This document shows, one piece after another, positions 1 to 6,012 of a DNA stretch of 11,918 nucleotides. This DNA comes from Oscillospiraceae bacterium. Its GTDB lineage: Bacteria; Bacillota; Clostridia; Oscillospirales; Oscillospiraceae. Position 1 is the first letter of the stretch, and the number at the start of each line of letters is the position of its first letter. Under the pieces are notes generated by a model. It ran no database searches. It saw only the letters and a program-made list of their open reading frames with translations, and was not told where the DNA came from. A program made the position numbers and the translations under genes. Location of the stretch: the NCBI GenBank assembly GCA_902767395.1, contig CACXHI010000139.1, positions 1 to 11,918 of the forward strand. Reading direction: 5' to 3'.

Positions 1-114
1 GTCCGGCAGGCCGACGATTTCGAAATACGGCAAGCCGTTCGTAATAAAGCACTCTACCGCAATCCGATAGCCCTCGATTCCGTTCAGGCCCATGGTATTC
101 AGACGACTGATCAC
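1..114 (-). CDS. comM: ComM/YifB family Mg-chelatase-like AAA+ ATPase, N-terminal fragment (cut by window edge)
   Basis: Only the first 38 codons are present; the gene continues beyond base 1. The frame opens with GTG at 114-112, preceded at about 7 nt by a purine-rich AGGGGGG ribosome site (around 122-129). The peptide begins VISRLNTMGLNGIEGY and reaches NGLPYFEIVGLPD. That is the characteristic opening of the YifB/ComM family, in which a short start leads to a G-[IL]-[DE]-[AG] turn and then NGLPxFxIVGLPD. In competent bacteria ComM acts as a branch-migration helicase during natural transformation; in many Firmicutes the role is unproven. Domains expected downstream (Mg-chelatase core, Walker motifs) lie outside the window. 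A well-placed promoter at 146-174 supports transcription from here. The family call is fairly secure despite the short length because the N-terminal motif is distinctive; an orthologous role as a competence helicase is inference. Confidence 0.8.
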   Translation of the reverse strand, partial: MISRLNTMGLNGIEGYRIAVECFITNGLPYFEIVGLPD

Positions 115-145
115 GTCCGCGCCCCCCTTCTCCGACAGTGTGTCT

Positions 146-174
146 ATTGTACCGCATCCGCCGGAAAATTACAA
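146..174 (-). promoter_or_regulatory. Sigma-70-type promoter for the leftward comM-like gene
   Basis: Read on the minus strand there is a -35 box TTGTAA (174-169, 4 of 6 to consensus), a spacer of exactly 17 nt, and a -10 box TACAAT (151-146, 5 of 6). This places the start of transcription near 139, about 25 nt upstream of the GTG start codon, with the ribosome site between. Prediction from sequence only. Confidence 0.55.
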
Positions 175-211
175 TCCAAATCGGCGCACATCGCGCAAAT
201 TTTTTCATATT

Positions 212-239
212 ATGGGATTGAAAGCAAACGCTTTCCCAT
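212..239. repeat. Inverted repeat / possible LacI-family (cre-like) operator in the divergent intergenic region
   Basis: GAAAGC (220-225) and GCTTTC (230-235) form a perfect 6-bp inverted repeat around AAAC. Four more outer pairs, ATGG (212-215) with CCAT (236-239), flank a GATT bulge. The central AGCAAACGCTTTCC matches the catabolite-response-element pattern TGNAARCGNWWWCA except at its two outermost positions. It lies between the divergent comM-like gene and the gene at 328, so it could be an operator for either, or a small RNA hairpin in the leader of the rightward gene. A TATTAT sequence at 208-213 could be a -10 box for the rightward gene, but I see no good -35 box. Confidence 0.3.
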
Positions 240-327
240 CTGCTTCCGTTCCGTCCGCACCGGGGATCGCTCCGTGCCGCCCGGAGCGCGTCCGGAACGG
301 TTGCCTGGATTGCAAGGAGGAATCACT

Positions 328-1098
328 ATGCCGGATCAAACCATTTCTGCCGGACGTCAGGCTCAGGAATCCCGAGGGCCGGTTCGGATCCACACGCAGC
401 AGATTGAGGACGCCTGCATCGACAAGGACTGCATCGAGGATCTGCGGGTCTATCTCACAGCCCCGTCTCAGACTGCGCTGGAGACGGCGGTCAACGCCCG
501 GGCAAGGAGCGCGGAGCTCCTCCACGTCTACATAGACGTGGCCCCCATTGCCTACAATCCCGGACACTTCACCGCCGATCTGAGCTTCTTCTATCGCATC
601 ACCGGCGAGGCCATGTCGGGCGTCACACGCCCCTCCGCGCTGGAGGGCCTTGCCGTCTTTACCAAGCGGGTCGTGCTCTTTGGCGGAGAATGCCGCACGA
701 AGGTCTTCTCCAGCGCCGACAACGAGCTTCTGCCCGACGCGCTCTACCAGACCCACACCCCGGACTGTGTGGTGGAGGCAGTGGACCCGATGGTTCTGTC
801 CTCCCGCGTGACAGAGGCCGGGGAATGCCCCGCCGCCGGAACGCCCGAGATTCCGCAGGCCGTGCGCGCCCTCTTCCCGGAGGAGCCGGTGCTGAACGGC
901 GGACGCCTGCTCTACGTTACGCTGGGACAGTTCTCCACCGTGCGGATGGAGCGTGGAACCCAGCTTCTGATCCCGGCGCTGTCCTACGCTATGCCGGATC
1001 GGAGCTGCTCCGACGACCCCGGCACCCCCGACGAGCCCTGCGACCTGTTTGCGCAGGTGGACTTCCCCACGCAGGCCTTCTATCCGGACGCAAAGTAG
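328..1098 (+). CDS. Conserved clostridial protein of unknown function (256 aa)
   Basis: I cannot assign a function. The ATG at 328 is chosen over an in-frame ATG 54 nt upstream because a strong AAGGAGG site (314-320) sits 7 nt before it. The protein has no signal peptide and no membrane segment, so it should be cytosolic. A predicted beta-rich core runs roughly from residue 30 to 220. Its most recognisable stretch is KDCIEDLRVYLT (33-44), then SAELLHVYIDVAP (61-73), an FFYRIT strand (87-92), LEGLAVFTKRVVLFGGE (105-121) and VVEAVDPMVL (148-157). From memory, this pattern occurs in a family of uncharacterised Clostridia proteins, but I cannot confirm it here. Seven cysteines (30, 35, 122, 147, 167, 227, 238) are unusual for a 256-residue cytosolic protein and could bind metal; that is speculation. 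The gene is monocistronic, ending at a strong terminator right after its stop. It may have a role in sporulation or stress, but nothing in the sequence shows this. Confidence 0.8.
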   Translation: MPDQTISAGRQAQESRGPVRIHTQQIEDACIDKDCIEDLRVYLTAPSQTALETAVNARARSAELLHVYIDVAPIAYNPGHFTADLSFFYRITGEAMSGVTRPSALEGLAVFTKRVVLFGGECRTKVFSSADNELLPDALYQTHTPDCVVEAVDPMVLSSRVTEAGECPAAGTPEIPQAVRALFPEEPVLNGGRLLYVTLGQFSTVRMERGTQLLIPALSYAMPDRSCSDDPGTPDEPCDLFAQVDFPTQAFYPDAK

Positions 1099-1106
1099 CG
1101 TCCACC

Positions 1107-1138
1107 GACGCGGCCCATCGCCGGGCCGCGTCTCTTTT
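1107..1138 (+). terminator. Intrinsic terminator after the 256-aa gene
   Basis: A perfect 10-bp GC-rich stem, GACGCGGCCC (1107-1116) with GGGCCGCGTC (1123-1132), encloses a 6-nt loop and is followed at once by TCTTTT. It starts 8 nt after the TAG stop at 1096-1098. It isolates this gene from the metal-regulated operon that starts at 1180. Confidence 0.87.
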
Positions 1139-1179
1139 GATTGACGGCGCACTGTTTCGCTCTTTTTTCAGTTTTCCTC

Positions 1180-1208
1180 TTGACAATCCAAGGGCGATAT
1201 AGTACAAT
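1180..1208 (+). promoter_or_regulatory. Promoter of the arsR-HMA-methyltransferase-ATPase-larEBC operon
   Basis: The -35 box is a perfect TTGACA (1180-1185), followed by a 17-nt spacer and a TACAAT -10 box (1203-1208, 5 of 6). Transcription should start near 1215. This strong core promoter would need active repression, which fits the inverted repeats placed immediately downstream and the encoded ArsR-family repressor. It is the only convincing promoter I see for all seven genes up to 7302. Confidence 0.78.
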
Positions 1209-1220
1209 CAAAACGCGAAA

Positions 1221-1246
1221 GTTGAACAATCGTTCAATGATTCAAC
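1221..1246. promoter_or_regulatory. ArsR/SmtB-type operator overlapping the transcription start region
   Basis: TTGAAC (1222-1227) and GTTCAA (1232-1237) form a perfect inverted repeat with a 4-nt centre. A wider perfect pair, GTTGAA (1221-1226) and TTCAAC (1241-1246), is nested with it, giving three TTCAA-type half-sites in 26 bp. ArsR/SmtB repressors such as SmtB, CzrA and CadC bind TGAA-N-TTCA-like imperfect repeats at or just after the promoter, so this is the likely autoregulatory site of the downstream sensor. Metal binding would release repression. The position (about +7 to +32) is inferred from the predicted start. Confidence 0.65.
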
Positions 1247-1265
1247 CTTATGGGAGGGCATCAGG

Positions 1266-1649
1266 ATGCGGTTTTACGACGTGGAGCTGGATCGGGTGGA
1301 CTGCTCGGTAATCCATCAGGAGGTTGTCGATCAGGTGCGCGGCAAGCTGCCGGACGACGATTTGCTGCTCGATCTGGCGGACACCTTTAAGCTGTTCAGC
1401 GATTCGACCCGGCTGAAAATCCTCTATGCGCTGATGGAGGCCGAGATGTGCGTCTGCGATATCTCCGTCCTGCTCGGCATGAGCAAGTCCTCGGTCAGTC
1501 ACCAGCTCCGGATCTTGAAGCAGTCGAATCTGGTGAAATACCGCAAGGCCGGGCGGGTGATCTACTATTCCCTCGCAGATGAGCACGTGCGCACCATCTG
1601 CAAGATGGGCATGGAGCATGTGCGCGAGGAAGAAGCTGCGGTGGAATGA
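1266..1649 (+). CDS. CadC/SmtB-like ArsR-family metal-responsive repressor
   Basis: This 127-residue winged-helix repressor should bind the operator at 1221-1246 and dissociate when metal accumulates. The core runs from LADTFKLFSDSTRLKILYAL (37-56) through the recognition helix SKSSVSHQLRILK (73-85) to the wing KYRKAGRVIYYSL (91-103). Two metal sites can be read. The alpha-3 motif EMCVCD carries C62 and C64, with C13 in the N-terminal arm; this is the CadC-type thiolate site for Cd, Pb or similar soft metals. The alpha-5 site is complete, with D105, H107, H118 and E121 in the spacing D-x-H...H-x-x-E seen in SmtB, CzrA and CadC for Zn. CadC uses a pair of N-terminal cysteines; only one (C13) is visible here. 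The start has a GGAGG site 8 nt upstream. It heads the operon, so it is likely autoregulated. The family is certain; the inducing metal (Cd/Zn/Pb, possibly Ni or Co) is inference. Confidence 0.93.
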   Translation: MRFYDVELDRVDCSVIHQEVVDQVRGKLPDDDLLLDLADTFKLFSDSTRLKILYALMEAEMCVCDISVLLGMSKSSVSHQLRILKQSNLVKYRKAGRVIYYSLADEHVRTICKMGMEHVREEEAAVE

Positions 1650-1704
1650 CGGCAGTACAAAACCAATTGAACCGCAGCACAAATGAGATGGAGGGAACCA
1701 AACA

Positions 1705-1923
1705 ATGAAAAAGAAATTCAAGATGGAAGATCTGGACTGCGCAAACTGCGCGGCAAAAATGGAAGCGCTGATCAAGAAGATTCCCGGCGTACACGATGCA
1801 AGCATGAACTTTCTGACGCAGAAGCTGACGCTTGACGCGGAGGATGAACGCTTCGATGAGATTCTGGCCGAGGCGCAGAAATGCTGCGACAAGGTGGACA
1901 AGGGCTGCCGGATCGTCAGATAG
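1705..1923 (+). CDS. Free-standing heavy-metal-associated (HMA) domain protein
   Basis: This 72-residue protein is a single HMA (ferredoxin-like babbab) domain. The metal loop DLDCANCAAKME has its two ligand cysteines at C12 and C15. The sequence resembles the N-terminal HMA domain of Zn/Cd ATPases (ZntA/CadA often have a DCANC loop) more than CopZ, which usually has MxCxxC. The ATPase two genes downstream has no HMA domain, so this looks like the detached N-terminal domain of that pump or a soluble metallochaperone feeding it. The C-terminal tail adds C60, C61 and C68, absent from a minimal HMA domain, which might form a second thiolate site or widen metal choice. GGAGG at 1690-1694 precedes the ATG. 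It follows the regulator by 55 nt and precedes the methyltransferase by 26 nt. Fold and metal role are secure; the partner is inferred from context. Confidence 0.88.
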   Translation: MKKKFKMEDLDCANCAAKMEALIKKIPGVHDASMNFLTQKLTLDAEDERFDEILAEAQKCCDKVDKGCRIVR

Positions 1924-1949
1924 CTTGCCGCAAAAGGGAGGCAACGCAG

Positions 1950-2549
1950 ATGTTTTGGAATCACATTGCGGCCGTCTATGATTGTTTCGAGGAAATCTAC
2001 AACAAGAAGGTTTATCTCAACACGGGAAAAACCGTGATCGAATCCATTGAAAAAACGGACGACGTGCTGGAATGCGCCTGCGGAACGGGCGCAATCAGCG
2101 TATGGATCGCGGGCGTCTGCCGTCAACTCGTGGCGACGGATCTGGCAGAGAATATGCTGAAAAGGGCAGCAAAGAAATGCCGCAGCTTCCAGAACGTGCG
2201 CTTCGAGAAAGCGGATCTGACAAATCTGCCGTATGAAGACAATCGCTTTGACAAGGTGGTTGCAGGAAATGTCATTCACCTGCTGGAAGATCCCCGGCGT
2301 GCCGTCGCGGAGTTGGAACGGGTGACCAGACCCGGCGGACAGATGATCATCCCAACGTACATCAACAGGACGAAAAAATCCAATGTGCTTGTGACTCGAT
2401 TTCTGGAGCTTCTCGGAGCGGATTTCAAACGGCAGTTTGATCTGATGGCCTACCGTGCTTTTTTTGAAAACCTTGGCTATCCGTCGGCAATATACAAAAT
2501 TGTGGATGGCAAAATGCCATGTGCAGTTGCAATCATAAGAAAAGCATAA
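1950..2549 (+). CDS. Class I SAM-dependent methyltransferase in a metal-efflux operon
   Basis: This 199-residue cytosolic protein has the Rossmann-type methyltransferase motifs in order. Motif I, VLECACGTG, is at 39-47. The acidic residue after strand 2 is D64 in VATDLAENML. FEKADLTNLPYEDNRFD spans 85-101, the NVIHLLEDP post-II motif is at 107-115 and RPGG at 127-130. This is the UbiE/Methyltransf_11 class. The substrate cannot be read from sequence: small-molecule, metalloid/thiol and quinone methylation are all found in this class, and the Cys pattern of arsenite methyltransferase ArsM is not evident. The ATG at 1950 is chosen over an in-frame ATG 69 nt upstream because that one lies inside the preceding gene and an AGGGAGG site stands about 8 nt before 1950. 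It is spaced 26 nt after the HMA gene and 24 nt before the ATPase. The coding sequence looks more A/T-rich than its neighbours, which may mark a different origin. Confidence 0.87.
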   Translation: MFWNHIAAVYDCFEEIYNKKVYLNTGKTVIESIEKTDDVLECACGTGAISVWIAGVCRQLVATDLAENMLKRAAKKCRSFQNVRFEKADLTNLPYEDNRFDKVVAGNVIHLLEDPRRAVAELERVTRPGGQMIIPTYINRTKKSNVLVTRFLELLGADFKRQFDLMAYRAFFENLGYPSAIYKIVDGKMPCAVAIIRKA

Positions 2550-2573
2550 ACAGGAATCAGTTGGAGGATTGCT

Positions 2574-4448
2574 ATGACGAAGAAACAGAAGGGTGCGCTG
2601 CTCCGCATTCTCCTTGCTGGAGCGGCGCTGATCGCGTTGATTGTGCTTGACCGTCTCGGCAGGCTGGAGCTTCTGCTTCCATGGCAAAGGCTGGGGCTCT
2701 ATCTCGTTCCCTACCTTTTGGTGGGAAGCGGCGTTCTGTGGGAAGCAGTCGCGCACATTTTTCACGGACAGATCTTTGACGAAAACTTTTTGATGGCAAT
2801 CGCCTCTATTGCCGCCTTTTGCGTGGGGGAATACCCGGAAGCGGCGGCAGTCATGCTGCTCTATCAGGTGGGCGAGCTGTTCCAGAGCTGCGCCGTGGGC
2901 AAAAGCCGCCGTTCCATCGCACAGATGATGGACATTGCGCCGGAATACGCCAATCTGGAAACCCCGGACGGTCTGACGGAAACAGACCCCGAGGAGATTC
3001 CCGTCGGCTCCGTCATTGTGGTCAAGCCCGGTGAGCGCATTCCACTGGATGGCGTGGTCATTCAGGGCACATCGCGGATTGACACTGCCGCCCTGACGGG
3101 TGAATCCGTTCCCCGCACGGCACAGCCGGGCAGTGAGATTATCTCCGGCTGCGTGAACGGAAACGGCACGCTGCGCGTTCGCACCACAAAGGCCTATGCC
3201 GACACGACGGTGACGCGGATTCTGGAGCTGGTGGAGAACGCCTCTTCCCGCAAGGCGCGGGTTGAGGGCTTTATCACCCGCTTTGCCCGCTGGTATACGC
3301 CGATTGTCACCCTGTTTGCCGTAGCGCTTGCCGTGGTTCCGCCGCTGGCGTTTGAGAAGGAATGGAGCGAATGGATTCGCCGCGCCTGCATCTTTTTGGT
3401 CGTTTCCTGCCCCTGTGCGCTGGTGATCTCCGTGCCGCTGGGCTTCTTCGGCGGAATCGGGGCCGCCTCCCGGCAGGGCATTCTGGTCAAGGGAAGCAAC
3501 TATCTGGAAACCATGGCAAAGCTTTCCACGCTGGTCTTTGACAAGACCGGCACGTTGACGCGCGGCGAGTTCAAGGTCAGCGCCGTGCGTCCCGCTGTGG
3601 GAACCGAGGCGGAGCTGCTGGAGCTTGCGGCTCTGGGTGAGGGCTGCTCAACGCACCCCATTGCCCTGTCCATCCGGGAGGCTTGGGGCAAGTCCCCCGA
3701 CTTGCGCCGGATGGGAGCCGTTCAGGAGCTGAGCGGTCTCGGATTGCTCGCCATTGTGGACGGCAGGGAGCTGCTGGTTGGCAGTGCGAAGCTGCTGGAG
3801 GAGCGCGGCGTCGCCTTCTCCCCTGTCGATGAGGAGGGCACGCTGGTCTACGTCGCGCTGGGCGGCGTCTATCAGGGTGTGCTGGTGATTTCGGATCGGA
3901 TCAAGGACGGTGCGGCTTCGGCACTGCACGCGCTGCGCACCGCAGGTGTGGAGAAAACCGTCATGCTCTCCGGCGACAGGAAGCAGACCGCAGAGGCCGT
4001 GGGACGTGCCCTCGGTCTGGATCAGGTGGAATCGGAGCTTCTGCCGCAGGACAAGGTTACTGCGCTGGAGTCCCTGCTGGAACAGCAGCCGAAAACCCGT
4101 GCGCTCGGCTATGTGGGTGACGGCTTGAACGACGCGCCGGTGCTCTCGCGCGCGGATATCGGCATCGCAATGGGGTCGCTCGGCTCCGATGCGGCGATTG
4201 AGGCGGCGGACGTGGTCATCATGGATGACGATCTGGAAAAGCTCCCCACCGCGATGCGGATTGCCGGTAAGACGCTGCGAATCGTCCGGCAGAACATTGC
4301 GTTTGCGCTGGTTGTCAAGTTTGCCATTTTGATTCTCGGCGCGCTGGGCTACGCCAACATGTGGCTTGCCGTCTTCGGGGACGTTGGCGTGAGCGTGATT
4401 GCCATTTTGAATTCCATGCGAACCCTGCGCGTCGGGCGAACCAATTGA
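2574..4448 (+). CDS. Heavy-metal P1B-type ATPase (Zn/Cd/Pb exporter class), lacking an N-terminal HMA domain
   Basis: This 624-residue membrane pump should export soft divalent metals from the cytoplasm, driven by ATP. All core motifs are visible: TGES (175-178) in the actuator domain, CPC (279-281) in the membrane metal site, DKTGTLT with phosphorylated D323, the P1B-specific HP dipeptide (361-362) and GDGLNDAP (515-522). Hydrophobic segments lie near 11-26, 41-63, 72-105, 241-259 and 271-296, with the last pair near 575-616. K582 in the first C-terminal helix and D603 in the second (AVFGDVGVS) match the lysine and aspartate that mark the Zn/Cd/Pb subgroup (ZntA, CadA). Cu pumps lack this pair. 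ZntA/CadA usually carry one or more HMA domains before the first helix; here the protein begins almost at the helix and the HMA domain is a separate gene at 1705. GGAGG sits 6 nt before the ATG. larE follows after only 26 nt. Confidence 0.95.
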   Translation: MTKKQKGALLRILLAGAALIALIVLDRLGRLELLLPWQRLGLYLVPYLLVGSGVLWEAVAHIFHGQIFDENFLMAIASIAAFCVGEYPEAAAVMLLYQVGELFQSCAVGKSRRSIAQMMDIAPEYANLETPDGLTETDPEEIPVGSVIVVKPGERIPLDGVVIQGTSRIDTAALTGESVPRTAQPGSEIISGCVNGNGTLRVRTTKAYADTTVTRILELVENASSRKARVEGFITRFARWYTPIVTLFAVALAVVPPLAFEKEWSEWIRRACIFLVVSCPCALVISVPLGFFGGIGAASRQGILVKGSNYLETMAKLSTLVFDKTGTLTRGEFKVSAVRPAVGTEAELLELAALGEGCSTHPIALSIREAWGKSPDLRRMGAVQELSGLGLLAIVDGRELLVGSAKLLEERGVAFSPVDEEGTLVYVALGGVYQGVLVISDRIKDGAASALHALRTAGVEKTVMLSGDRKQTAEAVGRALGLDQVESELLPQDKVTALESLLEQQPKTRALGYVGDGLNDAPVLSRADIGIAMGSLGSDAAIEAADVVIMDDDLEKLPTAMRIAGKTLRIVRQNIAFALVVKFAILILGALGYANMWLAVFGDVGVSVIAILNSMRTLRVGRTN

Positions 4449-4474
4449 ATCCAAATCATTTATGAGGGAAGCAC

Positions 4475-5221
4475 ATGACGCTTGAGGTTTTTTTTCACGC
4501 GCACCCGGAAACCGCGATTGCCTTTTCCGGCGGCGTTGATTCCGCCTATCTGCTCTATGCCGCCGCCCGGTATGCAAGACGGCACAGGGCGTACTACGTC
4601 CAATCCTCTTTTCAGCCGGGCTTTGAACGCGAGGACGCAAGGCGTCTGGCGGACGCGCTTTCGGCGGAGTTGACCGTTTTGGAGTTGGACGTGCTCGCCG
4701 TGGGCGGCGTGGCGGGGAACCCCGCAAACCGCTGTTATCTTTGCAAGACGGCAATCATGTCCGCCATCTGGGCGCGGGCAAGGGCGGACGGCTTCTCCGT
4801 CCTGCTGGACGGAACGAACGCCTCCGACGACGACGGCGACCGGCCGGGGATGCGTGCCCTGCGAGAGCTTGGCGTGCTCTCTCCGCTCCGTCTGTGCGGT
4901 CTGCGCAAGGACGAAATTCGCAGACGCTCCCGCGAAGCGGGGCTGTTCACATGGGACAAGCCCGCCTATGCCTGCCTCGCCACGCGCATTCCCACCGGAG
5001 AGCCAATCACCGCTGAGAAGCTCCATGCCGTGGAGCAGGCGGAGGCCTTCCTTGCTTCCCTCGGCTTCACGGATTTCCGGGTTCGCACGCAGGCCGGGCA
5101 CGCCCGGATCCAGCTTCGGCAGGCGCAGCTTCCGCTGCTTCTGGAGCACCGGGCGGAGGTTGCCGCAACGCTGCGGCGGTGGTATCGGACGGTTTCGCTG
5201 GATTTGGAGGTAAGAGGATGA
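4475..5221 (+). CDS. larE: LarE: PP-loop sulfur transferase for nickel-pincer nucleotide synthesis
   Basis: LarE activates the dicarboxylated pyridinium nucleotide made by LarB through adenylylation and converts its carboxylates to thiocarboxylates. The 248-residue protein opens with a PP-loop pyrophosphatase motif, FSGGVDS (17-23). It continues with GNPANRCYLCKTAIM (81-95), LDGTNASDDDGDRPG (111-125) and KPAYACLATRIPTGE (162-176). C167 in the last motif corresponds to the sacrificial sulfur-donor cysteine of Lactobacillus plantarum LarE (Cys176). A CxxC pair (C87, C90) is also present. With C167 it gives the three-cysteine set reported for LarE homologues that carry an Fe-S cluster and may donate sulfur catalytically rather than sacrifice their own cysteine. 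A GAGGG site precedes the ATG. The gene lies 26 nt after the ATPase and its stop overlaps the larB start (ATGA), indicating translational coupling. Family assignment is firm; the cluster-bearing mechanism is inference. Confidence 0.93.
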   Translation: MTLEVFFHAHPETAIAFSGGVDSAYLLYAAARYARRHRAYYVQSSFQPGFEREDARRLADALSAELTVLELDVLAVGGVAGNPANRCYLCKTAIMSAIWARARADGFSVLLDGTNASDDDGDRPGMRALRELGVLSPLRLCGLRKDEIRRRSREAGLFTWDKPAYACLATRIPTGEPITAEKLHAVEQAEAFLASLGFTDFRVRTQAGHARIQLRQAQLPLLLEHRAEVAATLRRWYRTVSLDLEVRG

Positions 5222-6009
5222 AGCAGGAAATTCGCTCCATTCTGGAGCAGGTACAGGCAGGGCGTCTCGGCATTGACGAGGCCCTGCTTGCGCTCAAAAC
5301 ACAGCCCTTCTCCGATCTGGGCTATGCGAAGGTGGATCACCACCGGGCTCTGCGGCAGGGGGCGGCGGAGGTCATCTACGGCGCAAGCAAAACGCCGGAG
5401 CAGATCGTCGGAATCGCCCGCTCCCTGTTGGATGCGGGGCAGGAGCCGGTTTTGATCACGCGCATGTCGGCACAGGCCGCCGAGACGGTCGGCGCAGCCC
5501 TGCCGCTGGACTACCATGCGGACGCCCGCTGTGGCATCATCGGCAAGCTCCCCGCCCCGAACGGGATCGGAAGCATTGTCGTTGCCACGGGCGGAACGAG
5601 CGATATCCCCGTTGCCGAGGAAGCCGCCCTGACGGCGGAGATTCTGGGCAACCGGGTCGTTCGGCTCTATGACGTGGGCGTGGCGGGGCTGCACCGTCTT
5701 TTGAAGCATTTAGACGAGATTATGAGTGCGAGCATCATCATTGCTATCGCCGGTATGGAGGGTGCGCTCGCCAGTGTGATCGGCGGGCTGGCGGACTGCC
5801 CGGTGATTGCCGTACCGACCAGCGTGGGCTACGGTGCGTCCTTCCACGGGCTTTCCGCCCTGCTGTCGATGCTCAACTCCTGCGCCAGCGGCGTCAGTGT
5901 GGTGAACATCGACAACGGCTTCGGCGCGGGCTTCATAGCAAGCCGGATTAATCACATGCAAATCCAGTCGGCAGACTGCCGCCGCGAATCTGAAACAAAC
6001 GGAGGATAA
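5218..6009 (+). CDS. larB: LarB: NaAD carboxylase/hydrolase of nickel-pincer nucleotide synthesis
   Basis: LarB carboxylates the pyridine ring of nicotinic acid adenine dinucleotide at C5 and hydrolyses the phosphoanhydride, giving the dicarboxylated mononucleotide used by LarE. The 263-residue protein has an N-terminal helical part and a PurE-like carboxylase domain from about residue 118. That domain includes VVATGGTSDIPVAEEAAL (121-138), YDVGVAGLHRLL (151-162), AGMEGALASVIGGL (178-191), VPTSVGYGASFHG (199-211) and MLNSCASGVSVVNIDNGFGA (218-237). C222 in the last motif corresponds to the cysteine reported to attack the pyridinium ring in the L. plantarum enzyme. The start codon ATG overlaps the larE stop (ATGA), with GGAGG just upstream; an in-frame ATG 39 nt earlier lies inside larE and is less likely. 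The final codons contain the GGAGG that serves larC. Length and motifs are those of a complete, active family member. Confidence 0.95.
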   Translation: MKQEIRSILEQVQAGRLGIDEALLALKTQPFSDLGYAKVDHHRALRQGAAEVIYGASKTPEQIVGIARSLLDAGQEPVLITRMSAQAAETVGAALPLDYHADARCGIIGKLPAPNGIGSIVVATGGTSDIPVAEEAALTAEILGNRVVRLYDVGVAGLHRLLKHLDEIMSASIIIAIAGMEGALASVIGGLADCPVIAVPTSVGYGASFHGLSALLSMLNSCASGVSVVNIDNGFGAGFIASRINHMQIQSADCRRESETNGG

Positions 6010-6012
6010 TCC

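Noticed and set aside
1881..1949. Longer N-terminus for the methyltransferase starting at 1881.
   Set aside because: It would overlap the end of the HMA gene, lacks a ribosome site and adds a basic stretch unlike methyltransferases. The ATG at 1950 has a good AGGGAGG site and begins at the expected MFWNHIAAVYD motif.
1248..2765. 505-residue minus-strand open frame covering the regulator, HMA and methyltransferase genes.
   Set aside because: Three well-motifed plus-strand genes with ribosome sites occupy this region, and the antisense protein shows no domain. It results from low stop frequency in GC-rich DNA.
1661..4449. An 11-bp direct repeat, AACCAATTGAA, at 1661-1671 and 4439-4449 flanking the HMA-methyltransferase-ATPase block, considered as target-site or recombination repeats.
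   Set aside because: Several chance 11-mer matches are expected in a window this size. One copy is partly coding, and there is no transposase, terminal inverted repeat or break in operon logic.
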